Source: Nitrospira defluvii (GTDB taxonomy: Bacteria > Nitrospirota > Nitrospiria > Nitrospirales > Nitrospiraceae). Taken from it: DNA of 64,000 nucleotides. The stretch's first letter is position 1, and each line of letters starts with the position of its first letter. The position numbers and the translations under genes were made by a program. Where the stretch lies: contig FP929003.1 of NCBI GenBank assembly GCA_000196815.1, positions 3,247,501 through 3,311,500 on the forward strand. Direction: 5' to 3'. This document shows positions 10,024 through 18,652 of this stretch, piece after piece. The notes beneath the pieces were generated by a model. That model was not told the origin of the DNA and made no database searches. It was given only the letters and a program-made list of their open reading frames with translations.

Positions 10024-10106
10024 AAAACCCCTCTAAGTCTGCGTGGAAACAGCGAAAATCAAACTGGGAATCTAACACACCATGACATGAGAGACAAGAT
10101 CGCGAG

Positions 10107-11141
10107 TTAGGTGGCAGGAACCGTCCGTCGCTCTGCCAATAATCGTTGGCAGGCCTCAATGATGCGCTCCGGAGCAATCTGAAGACACACGCGCTCACGA
10201 CACTCTGCAATGGCGCTCCAACCGCGGCACGTACAGGGCGCTCCAGCGACAATCGACACGGCGCGACCAAGCGGAGCCCAGCGACGCGAATCGGTGGGTC
10301 CGAAACAGGCAATCGTGGGAACCGACAAGGCAGCCGCAAGATGGGTCATACCGGAATCATGTCCCACATAGAGTTCTGCATGCGACAGCACCCCTGCCAC
10401 CGTGGACAAATCCAGCCCACGGATGACCGGAACATCCAGCTTTGCAGTCTCGAGGACGCGCTCCACAGCCTCGCAATCAGCCGGGCCTTCCAGCAATAGG
10501 GGAGCCATGTCAGCCTGAAGTAACGACTCGATCACAGACACGAGAAGCCGTGCATCTAAACACTTATGGGGGCTCCCGCTCCCGGGATGAATCACCACCA
10601 CCTTGTGCCGACTCTCTTGAATGAGTCTCTCAACAATGAGCCTACCGCGTTCACGAATAACTGGTGAGAGAGGGAGTGGAGTGCCGGCTATCTGATGAAT
10701 GTCACTAACCTGAATGGCATCAAGATACCGAGACGCCTGGTGTCCGGTGCACAGGTCGGCAGATGAAGCAGACTTCAGAGAAATAGACCGCACACCCGAG
10801 GCACGCAGTGTAGCCGAGAGGGCCCCCTCAGCGTCCGACAGCCACCCAACCGCAGTATCGCAGTTTCCGAGCCAGGCTCTAAAATCTGAACAAAGACTAT
10901 CTGGCCCAGCCCAAAGCCCAGTCAAATAGGACGATTCAAGAGGGAACACTCGATCAACTTCCCGAGCTTCGCACAAGAGCGCTCCCACGGACTCACCGGC
11001 CAGGAATGCAATCTCATGCTGTGGAAACCGACATCGAACTGCGAATAACCCAGGGCGGGACAAGAGTACATCGCCTATGGCCCCGGGATGAATCACAAGC
11101 ACCCCGCGCCTACTGCCGCCCTGTGGTACCTCGCTCATCAC
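10107..11141 (-). CDS. Glycosyltransferase family 9 (heptosyltransferase-like)
   Basis: 344 residues with the GT-B fold of LPS heptosyltransferases. An N-terminal HPGAIGDVLLSRPGL motif, a central HPGSGSPHKC stretch (donor phosphate binding) and a C-terminal GHDSGMTHLAAAL..ACFGPTDSRRW motif are all characteristic of GT9. Members transfer ADP-heptose or related sugars to the inner core of lipopolysaccharide at the inner face of the cytoplasmic membrane; the exact acceptor cannot be read here. Its start overlaps the mobA stop by four bases (ATGA), so the two are co-translated although functionally unrelated. Confidence 0.85.
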   Translation of the reverse strand: MMSEVPQGGSRRGVLVIHPGAIGDVLLSRPGLFAVRCRFPQHEIAFLAGESVGALLCEAREVDRVFPLESSYLTGLWAGPDSLCSDFRAWLGNCDTAVGWLSDAEGALSATLRASGVRSISLKSASSADLCTGHQASRYLDAIQVSDIHQIAGTPLPLSPVIRERGRLIVERLIQESRHKVVVIHPGSGSPHKCLDARLLVSVIESLLQADMAPLLLEGPADCEAVERVLETAKLDVPVIRGLDLSTVAGVLSHAELYVGHDSGMTHLAAALSVPTIACFGPTDSRRWAPLGRAVSIVAGAPCTCRGWSAIAECRERVCLQIAPERIIEACQRLLAERRTVPAT

Positions 11142-11758
11142 GGTGTATCGGATATCGCCGAATCGGCCAGAGTCAAATCGTCGGGCGTATTGATATTCTG
11201 GAATGAACGAAGACCACCACCAAGAGATGACAGGTCATTCGCTCCGACCACCGCAACTCGTAGTGCTTCCGTTCGATACAGTGCCTGGATCTTCAGATCA
11301 TGACGCTCAGCCATCGCCTTGAGAAATTCGGCGCACCGTTTGGAATACATGGCGTGCATAGGTTGAAACTGTCCCTGGAGTTTCGCAACAACGACATCAG
11401 CCGTGTTATCGAAATAGGCCATGAAGCGAATCACCTCGGGCTCAAGAAACGGCATATCACAGGCTACGGCAAATATCCTCGGCTGAGACGCCGCCAATAG
11501 CCCGGTATACAAACCTCCCAAACTGCCTGCATTCGGAATCACATCATAGACGACTCGGCAGCCACGAACCTCCAGGGAGTCGATGGGTTCAGCCAAGACA
11601 ACAACGGTCTCCACGAAAGTACCCATCAAGAGAGAAAGCGTCCGGTCGAAAACACTCTTCCCACCTACCTTCAGGAAGCGTTTATCACGCCCCATCCGCC
11701 GGCTCTTCCCACCGGCAACGAGGACTCCCGTGGCATTGACTAGGGCGCGCTCACTCAT
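11138..11758 (-). CDS. mobA: Molybdenum cofactor guanylyltransferase
   Basis: 206 residues. The N-terminal nucleotide-binding motif LVAGGKSRRMGRDKRFLKVGG matches the LAGGxSxRMGxDK signature of MobA/IspD-type nucleotidyltransferases, and AVACDMPFLEPEVI is the MobA-type metal-binding loop. It attaches GMP to molybdopterin to make the bis-MGD cofactor, needed by DMSO-reductase-family enzymes such as nitrite oxidoreductase. Nearby is an NxrC-like cytochrome gene, whose family partners such molybdoenzymes. The gene begins just downstream of the terminator of that operon. Confidence 0.88.
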   Translation of the reverse strand: MSERALVNATGVLVAGGKSRRMGRDKRFLKVGGKSVFDRTLSLLMGTFVETVVVLAEPIDSLEVRGCRVVYDVIPNAGSLGGLYTGLLAASQPRIFAVACDMPFLEPEVIRFMAYFDNTADVVVAKLQGQFQPMHAMYSKRCAEFLKAMAERHDLKIQALYRTEALRVAVVGANDLSSLGGGLRSFQNINTPDDLTLADSAISDTP

Positions 11759-11787
11759 CCAAATTTAGTCCCAGATCCTAATCATAT

Positions 11788-11822
11788 AAAAAAACGAGGG
11801 GGTGAGTTTCCCCACCCCCTCG
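11788..11822 (-). terminator. Rho-independent terminator of the bd-like oxidase operon
   Basis: On the minus strand a perfect 10-bp stem (CGAGGGGGTG with CACCCCCTCG, arms 11813-11822 and 11795-11804, 8-base loop) is followed directly by seven T residues (11788-11794). It lies 28 bases after the stop of the last cytochrome gene. Confidence 0.93.
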
Positions 11823-11850
11823 CGACACCACCTCTAGCTCGAGTATCGAC

Positions 11851-13635
11851 TTAGAGGACCTTGCCCTTCTTCTTGTTGGCTCGGCGGGTCAGCATCCACC
11901 CTTCCAAAAACACCACGCCAACTGCAATAACCGCTGGGTAAATGTACACTTCCTGCGGAATCGGAGGCTGCAAGATCGTGTAGTAGAAGGCCGACACGGC
12001 CATCTTCCGTCCCGCATCTCCGTTGTGTCCGTCCCAGGCAAAGAAGACCATCGGAATGTACTTACCGATGTCGAATCGCGTGTACTCATCATAATCATCC
12101 TTGTCGCCCTTGAGCGGACGGGAGATCATGACAGTCCACTGCCCGTTCTTCCATTCTGACTTCAACAACTTAACTTTTTCTTCGAAGTCATCGCGTTCTT
12201 CGAAGTCCTGATCCCAACCGGTTCCCTTAAAGGACCGGAGGGAACCGTCCGCCTCCCACTTCAGAATGTCGGCGTTGAACTTCGCATCACCCCACAGGTA
12301 TCGCGGCTTGAACGGAGCAGGAATCTCCTGCCACTTGATGGGGAATTGGAATGCGATACCATCGTTATAAACGGAATAGTTATTCTGAGCAGCAGCAATT
12401 GACCCTTCTTCTCCGGTCTTAGGTGCCTGCTCCTTCACACCAAAGTTCTCAACATTGACTTGAGTGGGTGCCCAAGGAAGTTTCCCCTCGGCAACACTCT
12501 TCGTCCGGTCATCCCACTGGATCAGGTACACCACGTTCTTTTCGTTGTACAGTGACTTGACCCAGATATCATCGATTCGATTGACGAAGTTACGAGGCTT
12601 GTGGGTGATCTGGCCGCCCATCGCCACATAACGACGGCCCTGCTTCTTCCACATCTCATTTTCTGGGTCGTCGGAAATCTCACCCTCGACTGGAGCAGAA
12701 GGAACAACGAAGTTGATCTTCGGCTTGTCGGTCAAAGGATCAATACCAAGAGGCTTACCCTCGGCATCGCGCTCACACAACGAGTTTACGAAGTTCGCGA
12801 TGCTCCAACGGTCTTCTACCGACGTGCTATCCGCGAATGACGGCATTGGCGTCCCGTTTACGCCAGTTGAGAACGTACGGAAAATGTTCCGCACATTATA
12901 GGGGTCTTGACGGCTTCCGCGGAAATTCCAACACTTGTGCCAATCGGCCGGTTGAATTGAAAAGCCCCAGTCATCTTTCAAATTGAAGGCATTCCCATCC
13001 CCACGCCCTTCCACACCATGGCACTCAATACATTTCTTGTCGACAATCAGCTGGGCACCCTTCTTAATGCTCTCTTCAGTCGGCTCAGCAGGTTTGATGG
13101 TGCCAAGTTGAAGAATCGTCTGGGTCTCAGACTGCTTGTCAGTAAACTTTCGATCCTTAACCAACTGGGTCGTGACAAATGACAACACCTGAAGCCGCTG
13201 TTCCTCGGTCAAGATACCTTCCCAAGGTGGCATGGCAGAACCGGGGAGACCATGCGTGACCGTATCGAGCAGGTCATTCTTCCCAGAATCAGGAGTCTTC
13301 TCGTTGTAATTGAACAGGGGCAACTCTCCGCTCGCTGTGTGACGGATTTTAAATGTGCCCTGGTTGAAATTTCTCGGTCGTGGCCACAGACGATCAGCAC
13401 CTGGCCCATCACCAGCACCATCCACGCCGTGACACCAGACGCACTTGGTGAAATAGACACGCTTTCCGGCTTCGATCATCTCGGCTGGCGGAGCCGGCGC
13501 TAACTCGCCCTTGGCAAAGCCTTCCGGAAGATCTCCAGCATGGCCCAGCCCCACCGCAGTTGCGGAAAGGATGAGGGCACCTAAGGCCGCTCCGATAATG
13601 GGCGTCGCCTTTACGTTCATACGAAGTTTGCTCAT
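11851..13635 (-). CDS. Dihaem cytochrome c with ethylbenzene-dehydrogenase-type haem b domain (NxrC-like), membrane-anchored
   Basis: 594 residues when started at ATG 13635, which has a clear AGGT ribosome site and begins a signal peptide; upstream in-frame codons lack one. Two cytochrome c domains carry CVWCH (65-69) and CIECH (202-206). Residues about 320-560 resemble the ethylbenzene dehydrogenase/NxrC/DMSO dehydrogenase gamma family, which binds haem b through Met/Lys-type ligands. A single helix (about 565-585) followed by a basic tail anchors the protein with its haems outside the cell membrane. It is the last gene of the bd-like oxidase operon. This fusion could carry electrons from a periplasmic molybdoenzyme to the oxidase (inference). 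Confidence 0.85.
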   Translation of the reverse strand: MSKLRMNVKATPIIGAALGALILSATAVGLGHAGDLPEGFAKGELAPAPPAEMIEAGKRVYFTKCVWCHGVDGAGDGPGADRLWPRPRNFNQGTFKIRHTASGELPLFNYNEKTPDSGKNDLLDTVTHGLPGSAMPPWEGILTEEQRLQVLSFVTTQLVKDRKFTDKQSETQTILQLGTIKPAEPTEESIKKGAQLIVDKKCIECHGVEGRGDGNAFNLKDDWGFSIQPADWHKCWNFRGSRQDPYNVRNIFRTFSTGVNGTPMPSFADSTSVEDRWSIANFVNSLCERDAEGKPLGIDPLTDKPKINFVVPSAPVEGEISDDPENEMWKKQGRRYVAMGGQITHKPRNFVNRIDDIWVKSLYNEKNVVYLIQWDDRTKSVAEGKLPWAPTQVNVENFGVKEQAPKTGEEGSIAAAQNNYSVYNDGIAFQFPIKWQEIPAPFKPRYLWGDAKFNADILKWEADGSLRSFKGTGWDQDFEERDDFEEKVKLLKSEWKNGQWTVMISRPLKGDKDDYDEYTRFDIGKYIPMVFFAWDGHNGDAGRKMAVSAFYYTILQPPIPQEVYIYPAVIAVGVVFLEGWMLTRRANKKKGKVL

Positions 13636-13682
13636 TGTTAACCTCACCACCTGTTCTCCCAGGTTGTTTGTAAGATTCAGGA

Positions 13683-14720
13683 TTAGTCCCATGTCCGAGG
13701 ATAGTATCCCGTGTGCCAATACTCGAACAGGATCACCTTCCAAATTTCATCCGTTGTCAGGTGCTGTTCCCATGGTGGCATAACCGAGGCCCAAGGGAAT
13801 CCTTCGTTCGGCAAACCGATGCCGCCCTTAGCTACGCGCCAGAAAATGAAGGTTTCCTGCAACTGTGCAATCGTTCCCGGGTCTGTGAAGTTAGCGGGAA
13901 TCGGATTGAACGCAAAGGCGTGGAGACCGCGGCCGTTCAGATTGTCACCGTGACAGAAGTGACAATTCTGGAAGAATATTTCGCCACCTTCCCGAACGTA
14001 CTTCAGATACCCTTCAGCCTTGTCATCCCATGGGTTGGCATTGGGCGCCATCAGTCGTCCCATACCCTGTTCGACGATCAGCTTATTGCTGTATGCCTGG
14101 TCAAACTTCCCCTCGAGATTAACCCGGTAAGGATTCTGTGACGTTTGCAGGGTGTAGGTCTTGCCGTGCACCTTCGTGCTAGCGGGTGGTGCAGGATGCA
14201 CGGTCCGCAACTCAATCGGCTCATCGACACTCGGCTTCATCGTCAGGAATGAGAAGCCGCCGATGAGTAACGGAAGAAGAATCAAGTACATCGTGCGTAG
14301 CGCCTTGTGGAAGCCAGTGTTGGCGTCCAAGACATTGAGAATTGGTTGACGAAACTTCTTCCAATCCTCTTCATTGGCTGACACCCACATAAATACGGCT
14401 ACGAACGATACGGTCCCGTACATCGCACGCACGCTGAATGGAATCGGCGGATAGATACGGAACTTGAGATAGGTTTGGATAAAGGCCCAAAACAACACAC
14501 CCTGCCAAAACCGAGGGAAGGCAACTCCCATCGAGTTGGCCAGATAACTCAGGCCGGTGAAGCCAGCCACGAATACGGCCAGCTCACTTAAGACCTGCAT
14601 GGGCATGTAGCCCTCAACGAGCCTGACGGTGTTCGAGGGAATCACTCCGAAGATCATTCCGATCAACATGAGCAGTCCCAGGACGCCGATCAATGCCCCG
14701 ACTGACATTAATGCTTTCAT
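13683..14720 (-). CDS. Membrane-bound monohaem cytochrome c
   Basis: 345 residues from ATG 14720, chosen because a GGGAG/GAGGA ribosome site precedes it; an upstream in-frame extension to 14768 would overlap the previous gene's end. About four hydrophobic segments lie in the first 160 residues, followed by a periplasmic part with one haem motif CHFCH (253-257). The C-terminal MPPWEQHLTTDEIWKVI sequence is typical of class I cytochromes and supplies a likely methionine ligand. It sits between two other cytochrome genes in the bd-like oxidase operon and is probably a structural subunit of that complex. I do not recognise a specific named family for the membrane part. Confidence 0.8.
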   Translation of the reverse strand: MKALMSVGALIGVLGLLMLIGMIFGVIPSNTVRLVEGYMPMQVLSELAVFVAGFTGLSYLANSMGVAFPRFWQGVLFWAFIQTYLKFRIYPPIPFSVRAMYGTVSFVAVFMWVSANEEDWKKFRQPILNVLDANTGFHKALRTMYLILLPLLIGGFSFLTMKPSVDEPIELRTVHPAPPASTKVHGKTYTLQTSQNPYRVNLEGKFDQAYSNKLIVEQGMGRLMAPNANPWDDKAEGYLKYVREGGEIFFQNCHFCHGDNLNGRGLHAFAFNPIPANFTDPGTIAQLQETFIFWRVAKGGIGLPNEGFPWASVMPPWEQHLTTDEIWKVILFEYWHTGYYPRTWD

Positions 14721-14768
14721 GTCCTCATCTCCCTTTCTTCCGCAATAGCAACCAGATACCCATCGCAA

Positions 14769-16088
14769 CTAGGAGGCTTTTGGTGGCTCTTTCCCCTCCT
14801 GGACCTGCGAGAGGTAATCTACAAGTTTCTTGAGCGCGCCAGCACTAAGCTTTTGACCGAACACCTTAGGCATGGTGTTGTCGGGGAAGCCTTTCACAAC
14901 ATATGCGCTCGGCTCGACGATGGACTCCATAATATAGTCGGGAACGCTCTTGGCTTTCCCTTTGTAGTCCTTGTCCTTGATCCGTAGTGGGGCATTGGTG
15001 CCCTCGACCAATTTCGGACCGATCGTACCAGTCGCGCCAGCAATTCCAGGGATCGTATGGCACGCCACACATTGCCCCTTCGCGAAAATCTGATCGACAG
15101 GCTCTGTCCCGTCCGCCATGAGCGCGGATGCACCACCGCCAGCTGCCTTGTCGCCTTCTGTTGGCGGCTTTGGACGCTCAGAATCCGGGATGAACTTTTC
15201 ATAGGACTTCACAATTTCATCAAAGCTCGGCGCCTCACGCCCTTCACGCACATAGAGCCAGGTGTCGACAGCCGCTAACTCGGGCAAGGACAAAGAGATC
15301 GGCGGCTTATGGATGGATGGCATCGGGCTGACTTTGTCATTGGTACCCTTCACACCGTAACCAGCCACGACGAAACAGCTCGGACAGGCATGGGATTCAG
15401 CAATGTATTCCTGTCCATTTTCAGCCGTTCCAGATCCAGGGAATGCTTCCTTCTGGTCTGAATCACGCGCAGCAGCATTTCCCTTATGATAGCGAGGATC
15501 TTCGATCTGCGTTCCCGCACGCTCTGGCAATCCATCGAGGTTCGGCGCACGCTCGCCCAACATTCCCTTGTGGAAAGCATGGCAGAGTGGACACTGCCCC
15601 TTACCGATCGCTCCCTGAACTTTATTCTGACCAACTCCGCCAAAGATAATCTTCTCGCCTTCGTCGGCAAGCTCCGTCTGGGGCATGTTGCTGAAGTCTT
15701 TCTTTTCTTCGATGGGCGGAAATCCACCTTCCACCTGAGGCAACCAGTTACCGTAACCGGAGAGTGCGGCGGCGATGAAAAACATGAAGCCGCCGATTTT
15801 CAGCAAGGCGCTGATGTTCGTAAAATACAGCGCCATCATGAACGTCATCGATGTAATAAGAACCAGAGACACCGGCAAGAGCCGTGACTCTTCGAAGAAG
15901 TTCATCTTGTAATTGGCGATTGCCATAAAAAGTAGCACCGCGCCAATAATGCCGATGAACGTCTTGAACACCGCACGCTTGTTGGCAACTGGGTCTGAAA
16001 TGGAGGCCTTGAAATAAAACATTAGGCCAACCAGGATGCCTAATGCTGGCCAGCCCATCGCTAAGGCCGCTTTAATGAGTTCAATCAC
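14769..16088 (-). CDS. Membrane cytochrome c with two haem motifs and one degenerate CxxC
   Basis: 439 residues from GTG 16088, preceded by a strong AGGAGGT site. Three to four N-terminal membrane helices (to about 110) precede a periplasmic cytochrome region. CPLCH (166-170) and CVACH (340-344) are complete haem c sites, the latter with KGFPDNTMP providing a likely Met ligand (M406). A third, CPSC followed by F (235-239), lacks the haem-binding histidine, so it is a structural disulphide, a metal site or a lost haem. It lies between the bd-like oxidase gene and another cytochrome gene and is likely part of the same complex, delivering electrons from the periplasm. Confidence 0.82.
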   Translation of the reverse strand: MIELIKAALAMGWPALGILVGLMFYFKASISDPVANKRAVFKTFIGIIGAVLLFMAIANYKMNFFEESRLLPVSLVLITSMTFMMALYFTNISALLKIGGFMFFIAAALSGYGNWLPQVEGGFPPIEEKKDFSNMPQTELADEGEKIIFGGVGQNKVQGAIGKGQCPLCHAFHKGMLGERAPNLDGLPERAGTQIEDPRYHKGNAAARDSDQKEAFPGSGTAENGQEYIAESHACPSCFVVAGYGVKGTNDKVSPMPSIHKPPISLSLPELAAVDTWLYVREGREAPSFDEIVKSYEKFIPDSERPKPPTEGDKAAGGGASALMADGTEPVDQIFAKGQCVACHTIPGIAGATGTIGPKLVEGTNAPLRIKDKDYKGKAKSVPDYIMESIVEPSAYVVKGFPDNTMPKVFGQKLSAGALKKLVDYLSQVQEGKEPPKAS

Positions 16089-16174
16089 AGCTCAAACCTC
16101 CTGCAGGAGGGGAAGGCGCTGGCCACCGATACAGCCAGACACCCTCCCTCATTGATTCATTTCTTGCGTTTTGA

Positions 16175-18094
16175 CTAGTGACCCACTGCCGGCGCAGCCG
16201 CACGACCAGGCACGGCTGCCTTCGCCTCGACTGGCGCTTTCTTAGCACCAAGGGCTCCCAACCAAAACACGAACATAATTGAAATCCAAAAGAACAGTAC
16301 GTTCGCAGAAATCATGTTCGCGGCAAAACCCACCGTGTGAGTATAGGCCCACGGTGAATTGTCACGCATGATTTCGTTGACGTGCCAGAATAAGCGGACA
16401 GAGGACCTGATGTATCCCATCAGACCCATCATCCACGTGAAGGCCGTGGCCAACATGATGAGCGCATATTGAGACCGGGCAGAAATCTTACCCCACTCAA
16501 TCGGTCCCATCTGCTTGGCCCCCTTCATCATGACGCTGTTAAGCGCGAACATGAAGAACAGGCACGACAGCGTGGTAGCCACCTGCGGAACGGACAAGCC
16601 AACCCGTACGTTCGCCGGAATGTAGTAACCGTACACAGCCAACATAATGATGTTGAGATACGCAAAGAAGAAAAAACAGCCCATGAAGATATTGCCGAAC
16701 TTTGACCACGATACCGTGGACACCTTGTTGCCTCGCATGTACCACACGAAGCTCAAGACCGTGGTCGTAATGATGACGTTGATCCCACCGTTTTTGGCTG
16801 ACATCACGCCATAGTTACCCAGCACTGGATGCTGCTGGCCACCCATTGCTTTCAGTTCGGCGGGAGTCATAACGATGGTATGGGGCGTAATAAACACCAG
16901 ATATCCGCATGTAAGCAGGAACACAAGATACTTGATGTAGCGCTGATATTTTTCCGCACCCCGCATCCGTCCGAGAGCTTGCCAAAGATAGTAATTCGTG
17001 CTCAAGAACAGAATTCCAATCATGGTGGCCTGAATGATGAACAACCAAGCCAACAAGCCGCCCATCAAGGTAATGCCCATCTGCTGCCGATAGGCATAGA
17101 CTTCGCGCATCAGCCAGTATCCGGCGAACGGCAACGGAATCAAGAACGCGACGCCGAGAGCCATGGCGATGTAACCCATCCAATCGTAATGGGCGCGCTC
17201 CTCATCGGTCTTAGCCGACAAGAAACGATAGGCGGCATAGGCTGCCACGACGCCACCACCGAAGGCCATGTTGCCAAGAATACGATGGAGATTGAGCGGG
17301 TTCCACAACGCGGTGTGGATCACGTGCCAGATGTTACCAAGATACCGGCCTTGCTCATCAACGCCGGCCGGAGACATCATGAAACCGATCCATGAATTCG
17401 CCAGGAACATCAAGATTGTACCGATGACGTTCAGGACGACCGACATGCTGAGGTGAATCCACTTCAGGAATCCCTCCTTCATCTTGTCCCAGCCGTAGTA
17501 GTAGATGTAGAGGGTTCCGCTTTCGGCCACGAACATCAATGCATAGATATGCATGACCGGCCTAAAGATACCCGAGAGATACTGGAAGAAGGCCGGATAG
17601 AGAGTCAGGAATGTAAAGATCAGAATTCCGCCCAAAATGGCCGTCAGAGAGTACGCCGTCAGACTGATCTTAATAAAGTCATAGGCCAACTGATCATAGC
17701 GCTTGGCCATAGCCTTATCCTTGGTCACGACTCCCATAAATTCGATGACCATACAGAAAATGGGAACAGCCAAAACGAAGCTGCCATAATAAAGGTGCTG
17801 CTGATTGGCAAACCAGAGCAGGACGCGACTTTCAAAGTTGTATCGCGGGTAGTCCTTCTCGCTGTCCGTCGTCTTAGGAGCCGGTGGGCCCGAGACAATA
17901 CCTTCCGTCTTGTAATAAACGTCCTTACCCTTCTCAACCTTTGCGTCACCACCCTCTTTTTTCACGCCGGCAGCGGGAGCGCCACCGTCGCTAGCAAGGG
18001 CAGGGATCGCAACCAGAATAGGCAAGAGGAGGAGGCCGATCATCGCGCCAAGCGCCATGATCGACATCAACTTCGTGCGGGTTACAGAGCCCAT
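16175..18094 (-). CDS. Cytochrome bd-like terminal oxidase subunit
   Basis: 639 residues with a signal-like first helix, a roughly 50-residue periplasmic stretch and about 13-14 membrane helices. It is distantly related to CydA but lacks the canonical quinol-loop and GRQPW signatures. It corresponds to the unusual bd-like oxidase proposed as terminal oxidase of Nitrospira (from memory). Candidate haem, metal or proton residues in helices are H100 (in QQHLYYG), H182, E191, H214, H257, H260, H270 (NLHR), E331, H405 (TPHT) and H422 (QQHP). It has an AAGGAGG ribosome site. It is preceded by two small membrane-protein genes and followed by three cytochrome c genes, which suggests a complex that takes electrons from cytochrome c rather than quinol. 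Confidence 0.85.
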   Translation of the reverse strand: MGSVTRTKLMSIMALGAMIGLLLLPILVAIPALASDGGAPAAGVKKEGGDAKVEKGKDVYYKTEGIVSGPPAPKTTDSEKDYPRYNFESRVLLWFANQQHLYYGSFVLAVPIFCMVIEFMGVVTKDKAMAKRYDQLAYDFIKISLTAYSLTAILGGILIFTFLTLYPAFFQYLSGIFRPVMHIYALMFVAESGTLYIYYYGWDKMKEGFLKWIHLSMSVVLNVIGTILMFLANSWIGFMMSPAGVDEQGRYLGNIWHVIHTALWNPLNLHRILGNMAFGGGVVAAYAAYRFLSAKTDEERAHYDWMGYIAMALGVAFLIPLPFAGYWLMREVYAYRQQMGITLMGGLLAWLFIIQATMIGILFLSTNYYLWQALGRMRGAEKYQRYIKYLVFLLTCGYLVFITPHTIVMTPAELKAMGGQQHPVLGNYGVMSAKNGGINVIITTTVLSFVWYMRGNKVSTVSWSKFGNIFMGCFFFFAYLNIIMLAVYGYYIPANVRVGLSVPQVATTLSCLFFMFALNSVMMKGAKQMGPIEWGKISARSQYALIMLATAFTWMMGLMGYIRSSVRLFWHVNEIMRDNSPWAYTHTVGFAANMISANVLFFWISIMFVFWLGALGAKKAPVEAKAAVPGRAAAPAVGH

Positions 18095-18156
18095 GGGTTA
18101 CCTCCTTGATACATCGCGTATGTGAACAACAAGCTCAAAGCGCTACCTCCGAATGA

Positions 18157-18279
18157 TTACTTTCGAAGGAGATACCAAAAGTCCAAACCTTGCGCATCCA
18201 TCAGAAAATGATCGACCGCTGCAAAAAACGAGACGCAGATCACCACAGAGACGACGACATACACAATTGTTTGGCCCAT
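18157..18279 (-). CDS. Small single-helix membrane protein, candidate oxidase subunit
   Basis: A 40-residue protein starting at ATG 18279 behind a GAGGGGGG ribosome site. It has one hydrophobic helix (about residues 5-27: IVYVVVSVVICVSFFAAV) and a short tail ending FWYLLRK. It lies about 60 bases before the bd-like oxidase gene and is read in the same direction. Tiny single-helix subunits such as CydX and CcoQ are standard in terminal oxidases, so this is a plausible structural subunit. No sequence family is recognised. Confidence 0.7.
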   Translation of the reverse strand: MGQTIVYVVVSVVICVSFFAAVDHFLMDAQGLDFWYLLRK

Positions 18280-18329
18280 CTCAAACCCCCCTCAACTTGG
18301 TAAACAATCTTCCAGGTCAGAATACCGGA

Positions 18330-18446
18330 TCAGCAAGGGCACTGAATCCCGCCGAACCAGTAAAAAAACCAAAGGCTCACTGCCAGGGTGATGTAGAAAA
18401 TCATTTTGCCGATCTTAATCTGGACGTCATCCTGAGCAGCTTCCAT
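18330..18446 (-). CDS. Small single-helix membrane protein, candidate oxidase subunit
   Basis: A 38-residue protein from ATG 18446 with a GGGAG ribosome site. A short charged N terminus (EAAQDDVQIKIGK) is followed by a helix (about 15-34) with several aromatics and a C-terminal CPC motif. It is the first gene of the bd-like oxidase operon; the next small gene begins 50 bases on. The terminal Cys-x-Cys could bind metal or form a disulphide on the far side of the membrane (inference). No family is recognised. Confidence 0.7.
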   Translation of the reverse strand: MEAAQDDVQIKIGKMIFYITLAVSLWFFYWFGGIQCPC

Positions 18447-18482
18447 CTTGATTCTCCCAACGGTTTAAGTACGTATTTTGAA

Positions 18483-18508
18483 TTGACACACCAACTACGC
18501 TGTGTTAA
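18483..18508. promoter_or_regulatory. Dyad-symmetric element in the divergent promoter region of the oxidase operon
   Basis: TTGACACA (18483-18490) and TGTGTTAA (18501-18508) form an inverted repeat with 7 of 8 matches around a 10-base centre. It lies midway in the AT-rich 101-base gap between the oxidase operon (minus) and a small plus-strand gene. TTGACA at 18483 could serve as a plus-strand -35 box. The spacing suits a dimeric regulator, but no known consensus is matched exactly. Confidence 0.45.
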
Positions 18509-18547
18509 TCAAAATCCCTCACGCACATGATTTTTAAAGGGATTTTT

Positions 18548-18652
18548 ATGGCTAAAAATTCAAAAGTGTTCGACATTATAGTTTTGGCTGGAATGGTTGT
18601 CAATATCATTTTGGCCGTGTTTCTGATCCTCTACTACTTCGATTTCCTGTGA
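18548..18652 (+). CDS. Divergent 34-residue membrane protein
   Basis: ATG 18548 to TGA 18652. A basic N terminus (MAKNSK) is followed by one hydrophobic helix (about 8-31) ending in YYFDFL. A weak AAAGGGA ribosome site lies before the start. It is transcribed away from the oxidase operon and its 3' end overlaps the convergent FGE-domain gene by 47 bases. Charge distribution and helix length look genuine for a small membrane subunit, but coding status is unproven and no homologue is recognised. Confidence 0.5.
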   Translation: MAKNSKVFDIIVLAGMVVNIILAVFLILYYFDFL

